NCBI GenBank assembly: GCA_005405945.1
Contig: BJHW01000001.1
Span: 4,464,001 to 4,528,000, forward strand
Length of the DNA: 64,000 nt
Direction of reading: 5' to 3'
DNA from: Streptomyces violaceusniger
GTDB taxonomy: Bacteria; Actinomycetota; Actinomycetes; Streptomycetales; Streptomycetaceae
The first letter of the stretch is position 1. Each line of letters opens with the position of its first letter. This document shows positions 20,409 through 30,240 of the stretch, piece by piece. The position numbers and the translations under genes are program-made. The notes beneath the pieces are model-generated. The model did not search any database. It saw only the letters and a program-made list of their open reading frames with translations, and was not told the DNA's origin.

Positions 20409-22325
20409 TCACGCCCCGCCCGCCGCGATCACGTACTGCGCCCGTACCTCCCCGTACCGCGCCAGCTCCGTCTCCACCGGCTCCAGCACCCGCCTCCGCC
20501 CGCACTCGGCCGCCGCCTCCCGCAGGCGGCCCTCCACCGACCGGCCGTGGCGCCGGGCGGGTCCGCGCGCGGCCGCCCTGGAGCCCCACGCCAGCGCCGG
20601 GCCGACCGCCGCGCCGCCCGCCACCAGCAGCGCCGGCATCCACCACTCCGGCCCGCCGAACGCCCCGGCCATGGCCCCCAACAGCCACAGCACCCCCATC
20701 ACTTGCGCCAGCAGCACGGTCACCTGAGCCGCGGCCACCATCGACCACCACACGGGCCGGACCGGCCGTCGGTGTGCCGTCTCGGCCGCCACCGCCTCGT
20801 CGACCGCCTCCGCCAGCCCTCTGCCGCCCCACGCCGCCGCCTCCCGCACGGCCTGGGCCCATGGACCGGGCAGCCCGGCCGTCGCCTCGTCCCCGAGCGT
20901 CCGTACCGCCTCCTCCACCGCGGGGCGTGCCGTGACCGCCTCCACCGCCGACGTGCGCGCCCGCGCGCCCGGGATCTCCGTCCACTCCCTGGCCCCGGGG
21001 GCTCGCGAGCCCCGAGAGCCGCCTCGGGAGCTTCCTGAGGCGCGGCTCCTCCTCCCCCGCAGCCGCCCCCACGGGGTTCCGCACGCCCACTCCGCGTCCC
21101 TCAGCCAGGCGCGCTCGGCGGCCTTCCCGGCCGCGCCCGCGCCCGCCGCCTCGGCCAGCCGGTCCTCGAACTCCGCCCGCGCCCGCTCGGTGAGCCCGAC
21201 CGGCCCGCTGTCCGCCACATACTGCGGCCGCAGCCGCGTCATCGTGCCGTCCACGTCCGCCGACAGCCGACGCTCTGCCGCCCCGCACTCGGCCGTGAGC
21301 CGCCCGAGCATCTCCCGCAGCTCCCGGACGCCCTCGCCGGTCAGCGCGGACAGCGCGAGCACGGCGGCCCCCGGCTCCCCGTGCTCCCCGAGCGCGAGCC
21401 CGTCCTCGTCCAGCAGCCGCCGCAGGTCGTCCAGCACCTGGTCCGCGGCCTCGCCGGGGAGCCGGTCCACCTGATTGAGCACGACGAAGGTCACCTCGGC
21501 GTATCCGGCGAGCGGCCGCAGATAGCGCTCATGGAGGACCGCGTCCGCGTACTTCTCGGGGTCCACGACCCACACCACCGCGTCGACGAGGCCCAGCAGT
21601 CGGTCCACCCGTTCCCGGTGACCCGGGGCGGCCGAGTCGTGGTCGGGCAGGTCGAGCAGGACCAGGCCACGCAGCGCGGGGTCGTACGGATAGCCCGGGT
21701 TGCGCCGGTCCACCGCCGGGATGCCGAGGCGGTCCAGCAGGCCGTCGGCGTGGTCGGTCCACGCGCAGGCGAGGGGCGTGGCGGTGGTGGGGCGACGGAT
21801 GCCGGTCTCGGACAGGGGGGCTCCGGCGAGGGCGTTGAACAGTGTCGACTTACCGCTTCCGGTGGCCCCGGCGACGGCGACCACGGTGTGCCCGTAAGGA
21901 TGCCGTCCCCGCGCGTCCGCCTCGTCGAGCACCCGCGCGGCCCCGGCGAGCGTGCGCCCCTCGAGCCGGGACCGGGACAGCCCGACGAGCTGGCGCAGGG
22001 CCTCCAGACGGGGCCGTAGGGTGCCCGTGGCGAAGCTGCGGACGCCGGCCTGGTAGACGGCGTACGGAGGGCCGCCGAAGGACCGCCGGCCGGTCTCCTC
22101 CCCGGGGAAGAAGCCCGCCGCGGCGCCGGGGATGTCCGGTGCGGCCTCCTCCATCGCCCCCTGGTTCATCGCACGGGGCGGGCGGCCCGCGGCGCGCCCG
22201 GCGGCCCGGCGTTGCGCGCGCCGGGCGATCAGGCCGTCGTCCCAGGTGTGGCGGCCTCCCGCCGCCCGGTCTCCCCGCCGCCCTCCTTGCCACCGTTGCC
22301 CTCCGTGGCCGTCACCTGCGGTCAC
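20409..22325 (-). CDS. dynB: Dynamin-like GTPase with two membrane helices, DynB
   Basis: 638 residues. GTPase motifs: G1 AGATGSGKST (near residue 150), G3 LLDLPDHDS, G4 VLNQVDRLP. Toward the C-terminus a pair of hydrophobic helices (VTVLLAQVMGVLWLLGAMAG and PALLVAGGAAVGPALAW) forms a membrane hairpin. In Streptomyces, DynA and DynB stabilise FtsZ rings at sporulation septa, DynB being the membrane-inserted partner; the two-helix feature assigns this gene as DynB. Its start overlaps the upstream dynA stop by 4 nt, so the pair is coupled. The first 60 residues are low-complexity, and the true start may be internal. Confidence 0.85.
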   Translation of the reverse strand: MTAGDGHGGQRWQGGRRGDRAAGGRHTWDDGLIARRAQRRAAGRAAGRPPRAMNQGAMEEAAPDIPGAAAGFFPGEETGRRSFGGPPYAVYQAGVRSFATGTLRPRLEALRQLVGLSRSRLEGRTLAGAARVLDEADARGRHPYGHTVVAVAGATGSGKSTLFNALAGAPLSETGIRRPTTATPLACAWTDHADGLLDRLGIPAVDRRNPGYPYDPALRGLVLLDLPDHDSAAPGHRERVDRLLGLVDAVVWVVDPEKYADAVLHERYLRPLAGYAEVTFVVLNQVDRLPGEAADQVLDDLRRLLDEDGLALGEHGEPGAAVLALSALTGEGVRELREMLGRLTAECGAAERRLSADVDGTMTRLRPQYVADSGPVGLTERARAEFEDRLAEAAGAGAAGKAAERAWLRDAEWACGTPWGRLRGRRSRASGSSRGGSRGSRAPGAREWTEIPGARARTSAVEAVTARPAVEEAVRTLGDEATAGLPGPWAQAVREAAAWGGRGLAEAVDEAVAAETAHRRPVRPVWWSMVAAAQVTVLLAQVMGVLWLLGAMAGAFGGPEWWMPALLVAGGAAVGPALAWGSRAAARGPARRHGRSVEGRLREAAAECGRRRVLEPVETELARYGEVRAQYVIAAGGA

Positions 22326-23939
22326 CTCTCCTTCTGCAGTACGGACAGCGCGGCGATCAGCTCGACCTGGTGTTCCGGGGACATGTCCAGGGCGTCCAGC
22401 GGGGCGAGCCTGCGGTCACGCTCCGCCCGCATGACGCGGGTGACACAGCCGTCGAGCAGCCGTCCGCCGCGGTCGCCCAGGCGCAGCGCCGCATGGGCAC
22501 CCAGGGCCTCGGCGAGCTTCTCCCCCGCCTTACGGGCGCGGCGTCCGCCCAGGAGGGACGCCGCGAGCAGGGCGGCGATCTCCTCGGGCACGCAGCTGCC
22601 CCCGCGTTCGGCGATCCGGGCCCGGGCCTCCTCCTCGGCCAGTTCCTCGGCGCAGCGCCGCCAGTGCCGTACGGCCACGCCGATCCGCTCGGCGGCGCCG
22701 CGCGCGTCGCAGGGCGCGAGCCCGGCCCGCGCGGCCGGGTCGTGCCGCCCGGCCTCCGCGACGCGTTCGTCAGCCGTGGCGGCCGCGCTGCGCAGCAGGG
22801 TGGCCAGGGAGTCGGTGAGAGCCGTAAGGAGCTCATCGGGGGCGCTGCCGTGCGGCAGGCCGTGCCAGTGGGTGAGCGCGCCGCCCGCGAGCGCCGCGCC
22901 CTGCGCGATCTCGCGCCGCACCCGCTCCCCGGCCTCCCCGTACGCGCCCTCGACCCGCTGGATCAGCCGCACCGCGGCCGCGTGCTGTGCCGCCGCGGCC
23001 CCGGCCAGCGCGGGCATCCGGGCGCGCAGCGAGGCGAGCGTCCCGGCGGCCGTACGGGCGGCGGCGACGGTACGGGCGTACGGATCCTGTGCGTGCTGGG
23101 TGAGCCAGGCCCGCAGGGCGGCGACGGCGGTGGCCGGGAGCAGCCCGCTGCCGCCGCCCGCGGATTCCGGGAGCTCGGGGATGGTGAAGCGCGGGACATC
23201 GCCGAGCCCGGCCGCCGTAAGGAGCCCGGCGTACTGCCGGGAGACTTCGGCGGCCAGCTGGTGCGGCACCCGGTCGAGGACGGTGACGAGGGTGACGTCG
23301 TACTCCTTGGCGGTCCGCAGCAGATGCCAGGGGACGGCGTCGCCGTAGCGGGTGGCGGTGGTGACGAGCACCCAGATGTCGGCGGCGCAGATCAGTTCGG
23401 CGGCCAGCTCGCGGTTCCGCGCGACCAGTGAGTCGATGTCGGGCGCGTCGAGCAGGGCGAGCCCCGCGCCAGCCCCGGGTCGGTCTCCACCCGCAGCGCC
23501 GCCGGCCCCTCCTGCGCCCGCTCCTCCTCGTCGTACGCGCTCTCCGCCCGCTCGCCCTGGGCCGGTACCCACACCCGGGTGAGCCGCGGCAGCACCCGCT
23601 GCCCGGCGAACCAGGGGTGGTCGTCGGGGTGGCACACCAGCACCGGCGTACGCGTTGTGGGCCGCAACACACCGGCCTCGGTGACGCGTCGGCCGACCAG
23701 CGAATTGACGAGGGTGGACTTGCCCGCTCCCGTCGATCCCCCGATTACCGCCAGCAGGGGCGCTTCGGGGCGCGCAACCGGGGCACGAGGTAGTCGTCCA
23801 GTTGAGCGAGCAGCTCGGCACGGCTGCGGCGAGCGCGGTCGGCGCCGGGAAGGGGGAGCGGAAACCGAGCGGCGTCCACACGGTCACGCAGTGAGGTCAG
23901 CGCGTCGAGCAGCCGGGGCCGTACGTCCAAGATCGCCAC
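22322..23939 (-). CDS. dynA: Dynamin-like GTPase, DynA (two frameshifts)
   Basis: 539 residues after restoring single bases in the runs 23462-23465 and 23767-23770. N-terminus VAILDVRPRLLDALTSLRDRV, then the G1 motif GGSTGAGKSTL, RPTTRTPVLVCHP, the G3-like LLDAPDIDSL and TVLDRVPHQ. A helical C-terminus lacks the clear membrane hairpin seen in its partner. GTG 23939 was chosen by family pattern; an upstream GTG at 23987 is in frame, but neither has a strong ribosome site. DynA and DynB form a complex at sporulation septa. Without the two repairs, the G1 motif and the G3 region fall in different frames. Confidence 0.83.
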
Positions 23940-24308
23940 ATGGTGAAGAATGCCCGCTTTTGGTGACTTTTTGAAGCGTATGCTCACTCGTGCGCGTCAA
24001 AGAGACCCGCCCGGATCACCTCAAAAGGGGCACGAGGCGGACGTGACGAGAGGGGCGCGGGCATAACGAGTACACAACACCCGTTCCCTGAGGCGTGAAA
24101 AACGATGCAAGTTTCGGGCCTACCTGCGATTATCAGACCGCTTCACCGAACCTCCACAACGTGCCACGGAGGTGAAGCAACCGGGGCGAGGTGCAAGGAG
24201 CCCTATCCTTGTCCCGGCAAGGTCACGGTCCGTCGAGCCCGGCCACCCGCACCACGGCCGCCCCGTCGGCCCCGCAGGCACCGGGGCTCACCCGCTCCAT
24301 GACCACCG
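23940..24308. other. Gap between dynA and tRNA-Arg
   Basis: 369 bp with no convincing gene. It should hold the dynA promoter (minus strand) and the tRNA promoter (plus strand). A short Arg/Pro-rich frame at 24105-24302 has no ribosome site and unconvincing composition. Confidence 0.5.
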
Positions 24309-24381
24309 GCCCCCGTAGCTCAGTGGATAGAGCAGGCGCCTTCTAAGCGCTTGGCCGCAGGTTCGAGTCCTGCCGGGGGCG
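24309..24381 (+). tRNA. tRNA-Arg (anticodon TCT)
   Basis: Acceptor stem GCCCCCG (24309-24315) pairs with CGGGGGC (24374-24380), with discriminator G at 24381. D arm GCTCAGTGGATAGAGC, anticodon loop CTTCTAA with anticodon TCT, and T arm GCAGG-TTCGAGT-CCTGC are all present. CCA is not encoded. It reads the rare AGA codon. No integrase gene or duplicated 3' end lies nearby, so it does not look like an island attachment site here. Confidence 0.95.
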
Positions 24382-24386
24382 CACTG

Positions 24387-24420
24387 GACCCTCTCCTCTA
24401 CGCACGTAGCGGAGGGGGTC
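24387..24420. terminator. Hairpin after tRNA-Arg
   Basis: GACCCTCTCC (24387-24396) pairs with GGAGGGGGTC (24411-24420), extended inward by CTAC/GTAG with one mismatch and a 4-nt loop. It is followed by TTCG. Placed right after the tRNA and before the convergent oxidase gene, it fits a terminator. Confidence 0.65.
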
Positions 24421-24500
24421 TTCGCGCTGTTCGCAGTACGTACAGAGGAATACCGGCCGCCCCGAGGGCGGCGAGAAGCGGCCGAGGCGCCCGTCCAGGG

Positions 24501-26274
24501 TCAGTCCTCGCGGCCCTCGGTGTCGTCGCCCGTTGCGGGGCCCGGGCCGCCGCCGGTGCGGTCGTCCTCGGTACCGAGGTCCACCGGGGCGCCCGTGGCC
24601 TCGGAGAGGGGCGGTCGGCTGGTGGTGGGGACCTCGTGGGGGACGACCTCGGGGTGGTGGAGGTCGAAGGCGGGGGATTCGGAGCGGATCTTCGGCAGGG
24701 TGAGGAAGTTGTGGCGGGGCGGGGGCAGGAGGTGGCCCATTCCAGGGAGCGGCCCCAGCCCCAGGGGTCGTCGAGTTCGACCCGCTTCCCGTACTTCCCG
24801 GTTTTCCACACGTTGTAGATGAACGGCAGCGTGGACAGGCCCAGCAGGAACGAGCCGATGGTGGAGACCGTGTTCAGCGTGGTGAAGCCGTCGGCGGCCA
24901 GATAGTCGACATAGCGACGCGGCATGCCGATGACGCCGAGCCAGTGGTGGACCAGGAAGGTGGTGTGGAAGCCGATGAACAGGGTCCAGAAGTGGATCTT
25001 ACCGAGGCGTTCGTCGAGCATTCTGCCGGTGAACTTGGGCCACCAGAAATAGAATCCGGCGAACATCGCGTAGACCACCGTACCGAAGACCACGTAGTGG
25101 AAGTGGGCTACGACGAAATAGCTGTCGTGGACCTCGAAATCCAGCGGAGGCGAGGCCAGGATCACCCGGTCAGCCCGCCGAAAAGGAAGGTGACCAGGAA
25201 GCCGATGGCCCACAGCATCGGCGTCTCGAAGGAGAGGGAGCCACGCCACATGGTTCCGATCCAGTTGAAGAACTTCACCCCGGTCGGCACCGCGATGAGG
25301 AACGTCATAAAGGAGAAGAACGGCAGCAGCACCGCTCCGGTGGCGAACATGTGGTGGGCCCACACCGTCGCGGAGAGGCCGGTGATGCCGATGGTGGCGC
25401 CCACCAGACCCATATAGCCGAAGACCACCTTGCGGGAGAACACCGGAATGATTTCGGTGATGATGCCGAAGAACGGCAGGGCGATGATGTAGACCTCGGG
25501 ATGGCCGAAGAACCAGAAGAGGTGCTGCCACAGCACCGGCCCGCCGTTGGCCCCCTCGAAGACGACCGCGCCGAATTTGCGGTCCGCCTCCAGCACCAGC
25601 AGGGCGGCCGCCAGGACGGGAAAGGCCAGCAGCACCAGGATCGAGGTGAAGAGGATGTTCCAGGTGAAGATGGGCAGCCGGAACATCGTCATTCCCGGGG
25701 CGCGCATGCAGACGACGGTCGTGATGAAGTTGACGGCGCCCAGGATCGTGCCGAAGCCGGAGAGGGCGAGGCCCATCACCCACATGTCGCCACCCACGCC
25801 CGGTGTCCGCGTCTTGCTGCTGAGCGGGGTATAGGCCGTCCAGCCGAAGTCCGCCGCGCCGCCGGGGGTGAGCAGACTGCCGATCACGATCAGCCCGCCG
25901 AAGAAGAAGAGCCAGTACGAGAGCATGTTCAGCCGAGGGAAGGCGACATCCGGGGCGCCGATCTGGAGCGGCATGATCTCGTTGGCGAATCCGGCGAAGA
26001 CCGGCGTGGCGAAGAACAGCAGCATCAGCGTGCCGTGCAGGGTGAAGGCCTGGTTGTACTGCTCCGGGCTGATCAATTGCAGTCCGGGCCGGGCGAGTTC
26101 GGCCCGCATGATCATGGCCAGCAGGCCGCCGATCAGAAAGAAACCGAACGCGGTCACCAAGTACAGGTGTCCGATTTTCTTGTGGTCCGTGGTAGTGAGC
26201 CAGTCGACCACGATGCTGCCGAGTTTGGTGGGTTCGGCGGGAGCTTCATGTTCGGGCCTGGTTGTCGTCGCCAT
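24501..26274 (-). CDS. ctaD: Cytochrome c oxidase subunit I, orphan copy (two frameshifts)
   Basis: 591 residues after restoring single bases at 24721-24725 and 25165-25167. Heme-copper oxidase core with about 12 membrane helices. The helix II region has FTLHGTLMLLFF (heme His), the copper/heme site has WFFGHPEVYIIALP with the His-Tyr cross-link pair, and VWAHHMFATG supplies the CuB histidines. Further on are VAHFHYVVFG and WPKFTGRMLDERLGK. It is the aa3 catalytic subunit that reduces oxygen and pumps protons. No ctaC, ctaE or qcr genes lie beside it, so this is probably a second copy that shares or replaces the main-operon subunit. The C-terminus is a disordered acidic tail. Confidence 0.92.
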
Positions 26275-26733
26275 GTCCGTGTCCGCTCCTCGGCCGTCTG
26301 CATGGGTGGGCGGCCGGCGGCACCGGCCGACGAGTTCGTTGTATCGATTCGCCCACCATTACCCGAAGCGGAATGGCAATTCGGACCCGACTCGCCGTAG
26401 AGGCAGGGTCATTCACCGGGCCATTCACCGGCGTCCTGGATGCGGCTCGCGGGCCGGTCCGCGCCGCCATCGCCGGATTCCCGCGCTCACGACGATTGCC
26501 ACGGCGCTCAGCAGCGCCGATCTCACCCGTCGCACACGTGACATCGGTTTCTCCCGTCCTCTGGGATGAGCGCCTCGCAGCTCCTCGCATTCGAGCGCGC
26601 CGGTGCGCGCCGCTGCGCGCCGGTGCGGGAGCGCTCTGCTCTCGGCGGGCGTGCCCGCCTTACGCGGGCGCGTTCCGCTCTCCGCACCGGCTTCTGCGTC
26701 GGCTTGCGCGTCGGCTTGCGCGTCGGCGAACTG
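26275..26733. other. Gap upstream of ctaD
   Basis: 459 bp without a supportable gene. It carries the ctaD promoter region and the 3' side of the DUF2795 gene. A run rich in GCGCGCCGGTGCG and GCTTGCGCGTCGGC repeats (about 26600-26725) looks like structured or low-complexity spacer. Confidence 0.45.
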
Positions 26734-26928
26734 CTATTTCCCCTTGTAGACGGCCTTCTGGACGTCGTCGGGGCCTTCGAAGCGGCCCTTCTTGACGTGG
26801 GACAGCTGGTCGACCAGTTCCCGGTCCGCTCCGTTGTCCTTCGCGCGTTCCACCAGGGAATCCCGGTCGGCCGGATAGCTGACCCCCTTGAGCGCCTTCT
26901 GGAGATCCGTGGGGTTGGGCTTCGCCAT
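26734..26928 (-). CDS. DUF2795 family small protein
   Basis: 64 residues from ATG 26926-26928, which is preceded by AAGGGAG at good spacing; an in-frame ATG six codons upstream is less likely. The sequence reads KPNPTDLQKALKGVSYPADRDSLVERAKDNGADRELV, matching the small DUF2795 family (helical, nucleic-acid or stress related by annotation, function not settled). It is highly charged and cytoplasmic. It stands alone on the minus strand between spo0M and ctaD. Confidence 0.82.
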   Translation of the reverse strand: MAKPNPTDLQKALKGVSYPADRDSLVERAKDNGADRELVDQLSHVKKGRFEGPDDVQKAVYKGK

Positions 26929-27227
26929 GACCAACGCTCCCTTCAACTCTTCGTCGCATGTCTGGGGCCCGCCCCGAGTTACCCGTGGCCGGAGGGCCCA
27001 TTCAGTTGGCTCTCCGTGAGCGGGTGACCACCCGAGCCGGGCCGTCGGGCACGTCGGCGGCCGGAGACCTCACCACCCCTGGCCGGTTTTGCCGCCCCAG
27101 AACGCGTACATGGGAATCCCTTTACCTTCCCGTTCGTTCCACGCATGCCCCCCACGGAACCCAGAACGAACGCCCCCCACACGGAACAGAGAACGATCAC
27201 AGTGACAGTGAAGGAGTGAACGCCGCG

Positions 27228-28213
27228 ATGGTGTTCAAACGAGTGCTCGGCTCGCTCGGGGTCGGCGGGCCCGTCGTGGACACGATCCTGGACCGGGAGC
27301 CAGTGCGCCCCGGCGGGGTGGTGCGGGGGCATGTGCGGCTCCGGGGCGGAGGCAGTGCCTGCGTTCTCGAGCACCTCGCGCTGGAACTGGTCGCCGGGGT
27401 CGAGGCCGGGCACGGCGGTGAGGAGCACGAGGGCGGCGTGGTCTTCGACCGCCTCCGGCTCGGCGGCGGGTTCCGGCTCGACGCGGGGGAGCACAGAGAT
27501 ATTCCGTTCACCATTCACATACCGTGGGAGACGCCGCTCACCGAGGTGTCCGGGCAGCCGCTGGGTGTCGTCCTGGGCGTCCGGGTCGAGCTCGCGGCGG
27601 CGGGCACGAAGGACCACGGCGATCCGGAGCCGCTGATCGTGCACCCGTTGCCCGTCCAGGAGGCCGTGCTGGGGGCGCTGGGCCGACTCGGCTTCGGCCT
27701 CGTCGCCGCCGATCTGCGACTCGCCCATATAGCGGGCACCGGACAGCGGCTCCCCTTCCACCAGGAGATCGAGCTCACCCCAGCCCCTCAGTACATCCAT
27801 GACGTGAACGAGATCGCGCTGACCCTTCTCACCGGCCCCGCCGGCATGGAGGTCGTCCTGGAGGCCGACAAGCGCGGCGGGGCTCCGGCGCCCACGGCCG
27901 CCACACCGTGCGCCATGAGCGCCTTGAGCAGCGCGACTGGACCGGTGAGGTCGACTCCTGGATCCGGTCGCTGGTCGAACCCCGCGCCACACATACCGCC
28001 CGCGATGACCGCACCGGTGCGGTCATCGCGGGCGTCGCAGGCGTCACGGCCGGAACGGCGGCGGGTGGGGCCGTGGGCGGCGGCGTGGTCGCGGCCGGGC
28101 TCGGCGACGCGTTAGGGAACTTGGAGGACTTAGGGCACTTAGCGGGCTTGGGCGACCTGGACAACCTAGAGCGCTTAACGGGTTCAGAGGGTTCAGGGGC
28201 ACAAAAGACTTAG
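27228..28213 (+). CDS. spo0M: Spo0M-like sporulation-control protein (frameshifted; four TTA codons)
   Basis: 328 residues from ATG 27228 (AAGGAG upstream) after restoring one G in 27879-27882. The arrestin-like domain fills residues 1-220: VFKRVLGSLGVGGPVVDTIL, the PGGVVRGHVRLRGG beta-hairpin and a long beta-sandwich. The C-terminal half contains a conserved ERLEQRDWTGEVDSWIRSLV helix, then a Gly/Ala-rich hydrophobic stretch and a Leu-Gly-Asp-rich tail. In Bacillus, Spo0M modulates sporulation and cell division. The last 30 codons contain four TTA codons, which in Streptomyces need the bldA tRNA, so full-length product should appear only late in development. Confidence 0.85.
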
Positions 28214-28263
28214 GGGGCCCGGGGTCCGAGAAGGAGAGCCGGGGCTGAGCCGTGGAGCGACGC

Positions 28264-28293
28264 GGAGGGCCGCGGATCGTCCCGCGGCCCTCC
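28264..28293. terminator. Bidirectional hairpin between spo0M and antiporter genes
   Basis: GGAGGGCCGCGG (28264-28275) pairs perfectly with CCGCGGCCCTCC (28282-28293) around the loop ATCGTC. It lies 50 bp after the spo0M stop and 20 bp beyond the convergent antiporter stop. Confidence 0.75.
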
Positions 28294-28313
28294 CCGTACG
28301 CACCGGCGAACGG

Positions 28314-29591
28314 CTAGGAACGACGCCCCACCGCGTCCGGGTCGTCCACCACCTCCCGCGGCTCCTCCGCCACACCATCGCCCTCGCCCTCGCCCTCGAC
28401 CGCCGCGGCGGCAGCGGGCTCGCAGCGCGCCGCCAGCCGGGCCGTGACCCGCCGGGCGACGGGCTCGGTCCAGCGGGCGGTGAGCGGCCCGAGGACGACC
28501 AGGATCAGGACGTACGCCGTGGCCAGCGGGCCGAGCGACGGTTCGATACCGGCCGTGACGGCGAGCCCCGCGATGACGATCGAGAACTCGCCACGGGCCA
28601 CCAGCGTGCCGCCCGCCCGCCAGCGCCCCCGGGCCGAGATCCCGGCCCGCCGCGCCGCCCAGTAGCCGGTGGCGATCTTCGTACCGGCGGTGATGACGGC
28701 CAGCGTCATGGCGGGCAGCAGCACCGGGGGAATGCTGGCCGGATCCGTGTGCAAGCCGAAGAAGACGAAGAACACGGCGGCGAACAGATCCCGCAGCGGG
28801 CTGAGCAGATGGTGCGTACCCTCGGCGACCTCCCCGGACAGGGCGATGCCCACCAGGAACGCGCCGACGGCCGCCGACACCTGGAGCTGCTGGGCGATCC
28901 CCGCCACCAGCAGCGTCAGCCCGAGCACCACCAGCAGCAGCTTCTCGGGGTCGTCGCTGGAGACGAAGCGGGAGATGTGCCGTCCGTAGCGGACGGCCAG
29001 GAAGAGCACCAGACCGGCCACGCCGAGGGCGATGGCCAGGGTGACGCTGCCCGCCGCCAGGCCCGCACCGGCCAGCAGGGCGGTGACGATCGGCAGGTAG
29101 ACGGCCATCGCCAGGTCCTCGAGGACGAGGATGCTGAGGATCACCGGGGTCTCGCGGTTGCCGAGCCGACCCAGATCGCCGAGCACCTTGGCGATGACGC
29201 CGGAGGAAGAGATCCAGGTGACGCCCGCCAGCACCACGGCGGCCACCGGCCCCCAGCCCAGCAGCAGGGCCATGACGGCGCCCGGCAGGGCGTTGAGCAC
29301 CGCGTCGACGAGCCCGGCCGGGTACTGGGTCTTGAGATTGCTGACCAGGTCGCTGGCGGTGTACTCCAGCCCGAGCATCAGCAGCAGCAGGATGACGCCG
29401 ATCTCGGCGCCGGTCGCGACGAACTCCTCGCTGGCCCCCAGCGGCAGCAGTCCGCCCTCGCCGAAGGCCAGCCCGGCCAGCAGATACAGCGGGATCGGGG
29501 AGAACTTGAGCCGCCCGGCCAGCCGCCCCAGCAGCCCGAGGCCCAGGATGACCGCGCCGAACTCGATCAGAAAGACAGCAGAGGAATGCAT
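28314..29591 (-). CDS. CPA2 family K+(Na+)/H+ antiporter, KhtU-like
   Basis: 425 residues with about 12-13 membrane helices covering residues 5-385 and a charged cytoplasmic tail. Kef/CPA2 features include LAGLAFGEGGLLPL, GLEYTASDL and the helix pair around ETPVILSILVLEDLAMAV, whose acidic pair is typical of ion-exchanging CPA2 members. It lacks a fused RCK (TrkA-N) domain. The TrkA-C protein encoded 4 nt upstream supplies the regulatory part, the arrangement known as KhtTU in Bacillus. Expected role: K+ efflux and pH homeostasis at the membrane. Confidence 0.88.
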   Translation of the reverse strand: MHSSAVFLIEFGAVILGLGLLGRLAGRLKFSPIPLYLLAGLAFGEGGLLPLGASEEFVATGAEIGVILLLLMLGLEYTASDLVSNLKTQYPAGLVDAVLNALPGAVMALLLGWGPVAAVVLAGVTWISSSGVIAKVLGDLGRLGNRETPVILSILVLEDLAMAVYLPIVTALLAGAGLAAGSVTLAIALGVAGLVLFLAVRYGRHISRFVSSDDPEKLLLVVLGLTLLVAGIAQQLQVSAAVGAFLVGIALSGEVAEGTHHLLSPLRDLFAAVFFVFFGLHTDPASIPPVLLPAMTLAVITAGTKIATGYWAARRAGISARGRWRAGGTLVARGEFSIVIAGLAVTAGIEPSLGPLATAYVLILVVLGPLTARWTEPVARRVTARLAARCEPAAAAAVEGEGEGDGVAEEPREVVDDPDAVGRRS

Positions 29592-29595
29592 GGGC

Positions 29596-30066
29596 TCACT
29601 CCCGCCCTAGTATCGCCGCGGCCGTCTCCACACCCTCGCGGGTGCCGATCACGATCAGCTCGTCCCCACCGGCCAGCCGGAAGTCGGGGGTCGGGGAGGG
29701 GATCGCCTCCGCCCTGCGCAGCACGGCCACGATCGAGGCGCCGGTCTCCGTCCGCATCCGCGTCTCGCCCAGCACCCGCCCGTTCCAGTACGACGTGGTC
29801 GACAGCTCGATCCGCTCGGCCACCAGGCCCAGCTCGGTGGTGGACAGCAGATTCGGGCTGTGATGGCTTGGCATCAGCACCCCGACAAGCGCCTCCGCTT
29901 CCCCTGGGGTCAGCCTGGTGGACAGGGCACACTCATCGGGATCCTCCTCCCGGTAAGCACTCAGCGTCCGTCCGCCGTCGCGATGTGCGATGACCGAAAG
30001 CCGCCTGCTCTCTCGCGTCGTCAGGTCGTAGCGAACCCCGATGCCGGGCAACGGCGTACTGCTCAT
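29596..30066 (-). CDS. TrkA-C (RCK_C) regulatory subunit of antiporter, KhtT-like
   Basis: 156 residues from ATG 30064-30066, giving SSTPLPGIGVRYDLTTRESR, the usual family N-terminus. A GTG at 30081 has better ribosome-site spacing (GAGAGG) and is a real alternative. The C-terminal RCK_C domain reads GETRMRTETGASIVAVLRR and GGDELIVIGTREGVE. KhtT-type subunits hold the CPA2 antiporter shut until pH or nucleotide signals release it. It is co-transcribed with the antiporter. Confidence 0.87.
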   Translation of the reverse strand: MSSTPLPGIGVRYDLTTRESRRLSVIAHRDGGRTLSAYREEDPDECALSTRLTPGEAEALVGVLMPSHHSPNLLSTTELGLVAERIELSTTSYWNGRVLGETRMRTETGASIVAVLRRAEAIPSPTPDFRLAGGDELIVIGTREGVETAAAILGRE

Positions 30067-30240
30067 GCGCGGAGCGCCCACAATCATCCCTCTCGTCGCT
30101 CGATGCTTGTGCCACCCTAACGAATGGCAAAGAATTGGTAATGACGGCAGGTGTGCGAGGGTGCGATGGGACGATGCCGACCGCGTATGGGTGGGGTGGC
30201 CATCGATCTACGAGGAGGAATGGCGCCCAGAGGAGGGGTG

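Noticed and set aside
24105..24302. 65-codon frame between dynA and tRNA-Arg
   Set aside because: Pro/Arg-rich, no ribosome site, no family resemblance.
24309..24381. tRNA-Arg as integration site of a genomic island
   Set aside because: No integrase, no repeated tRNA 3' end further along, and the following genes are ordinary chromosome.
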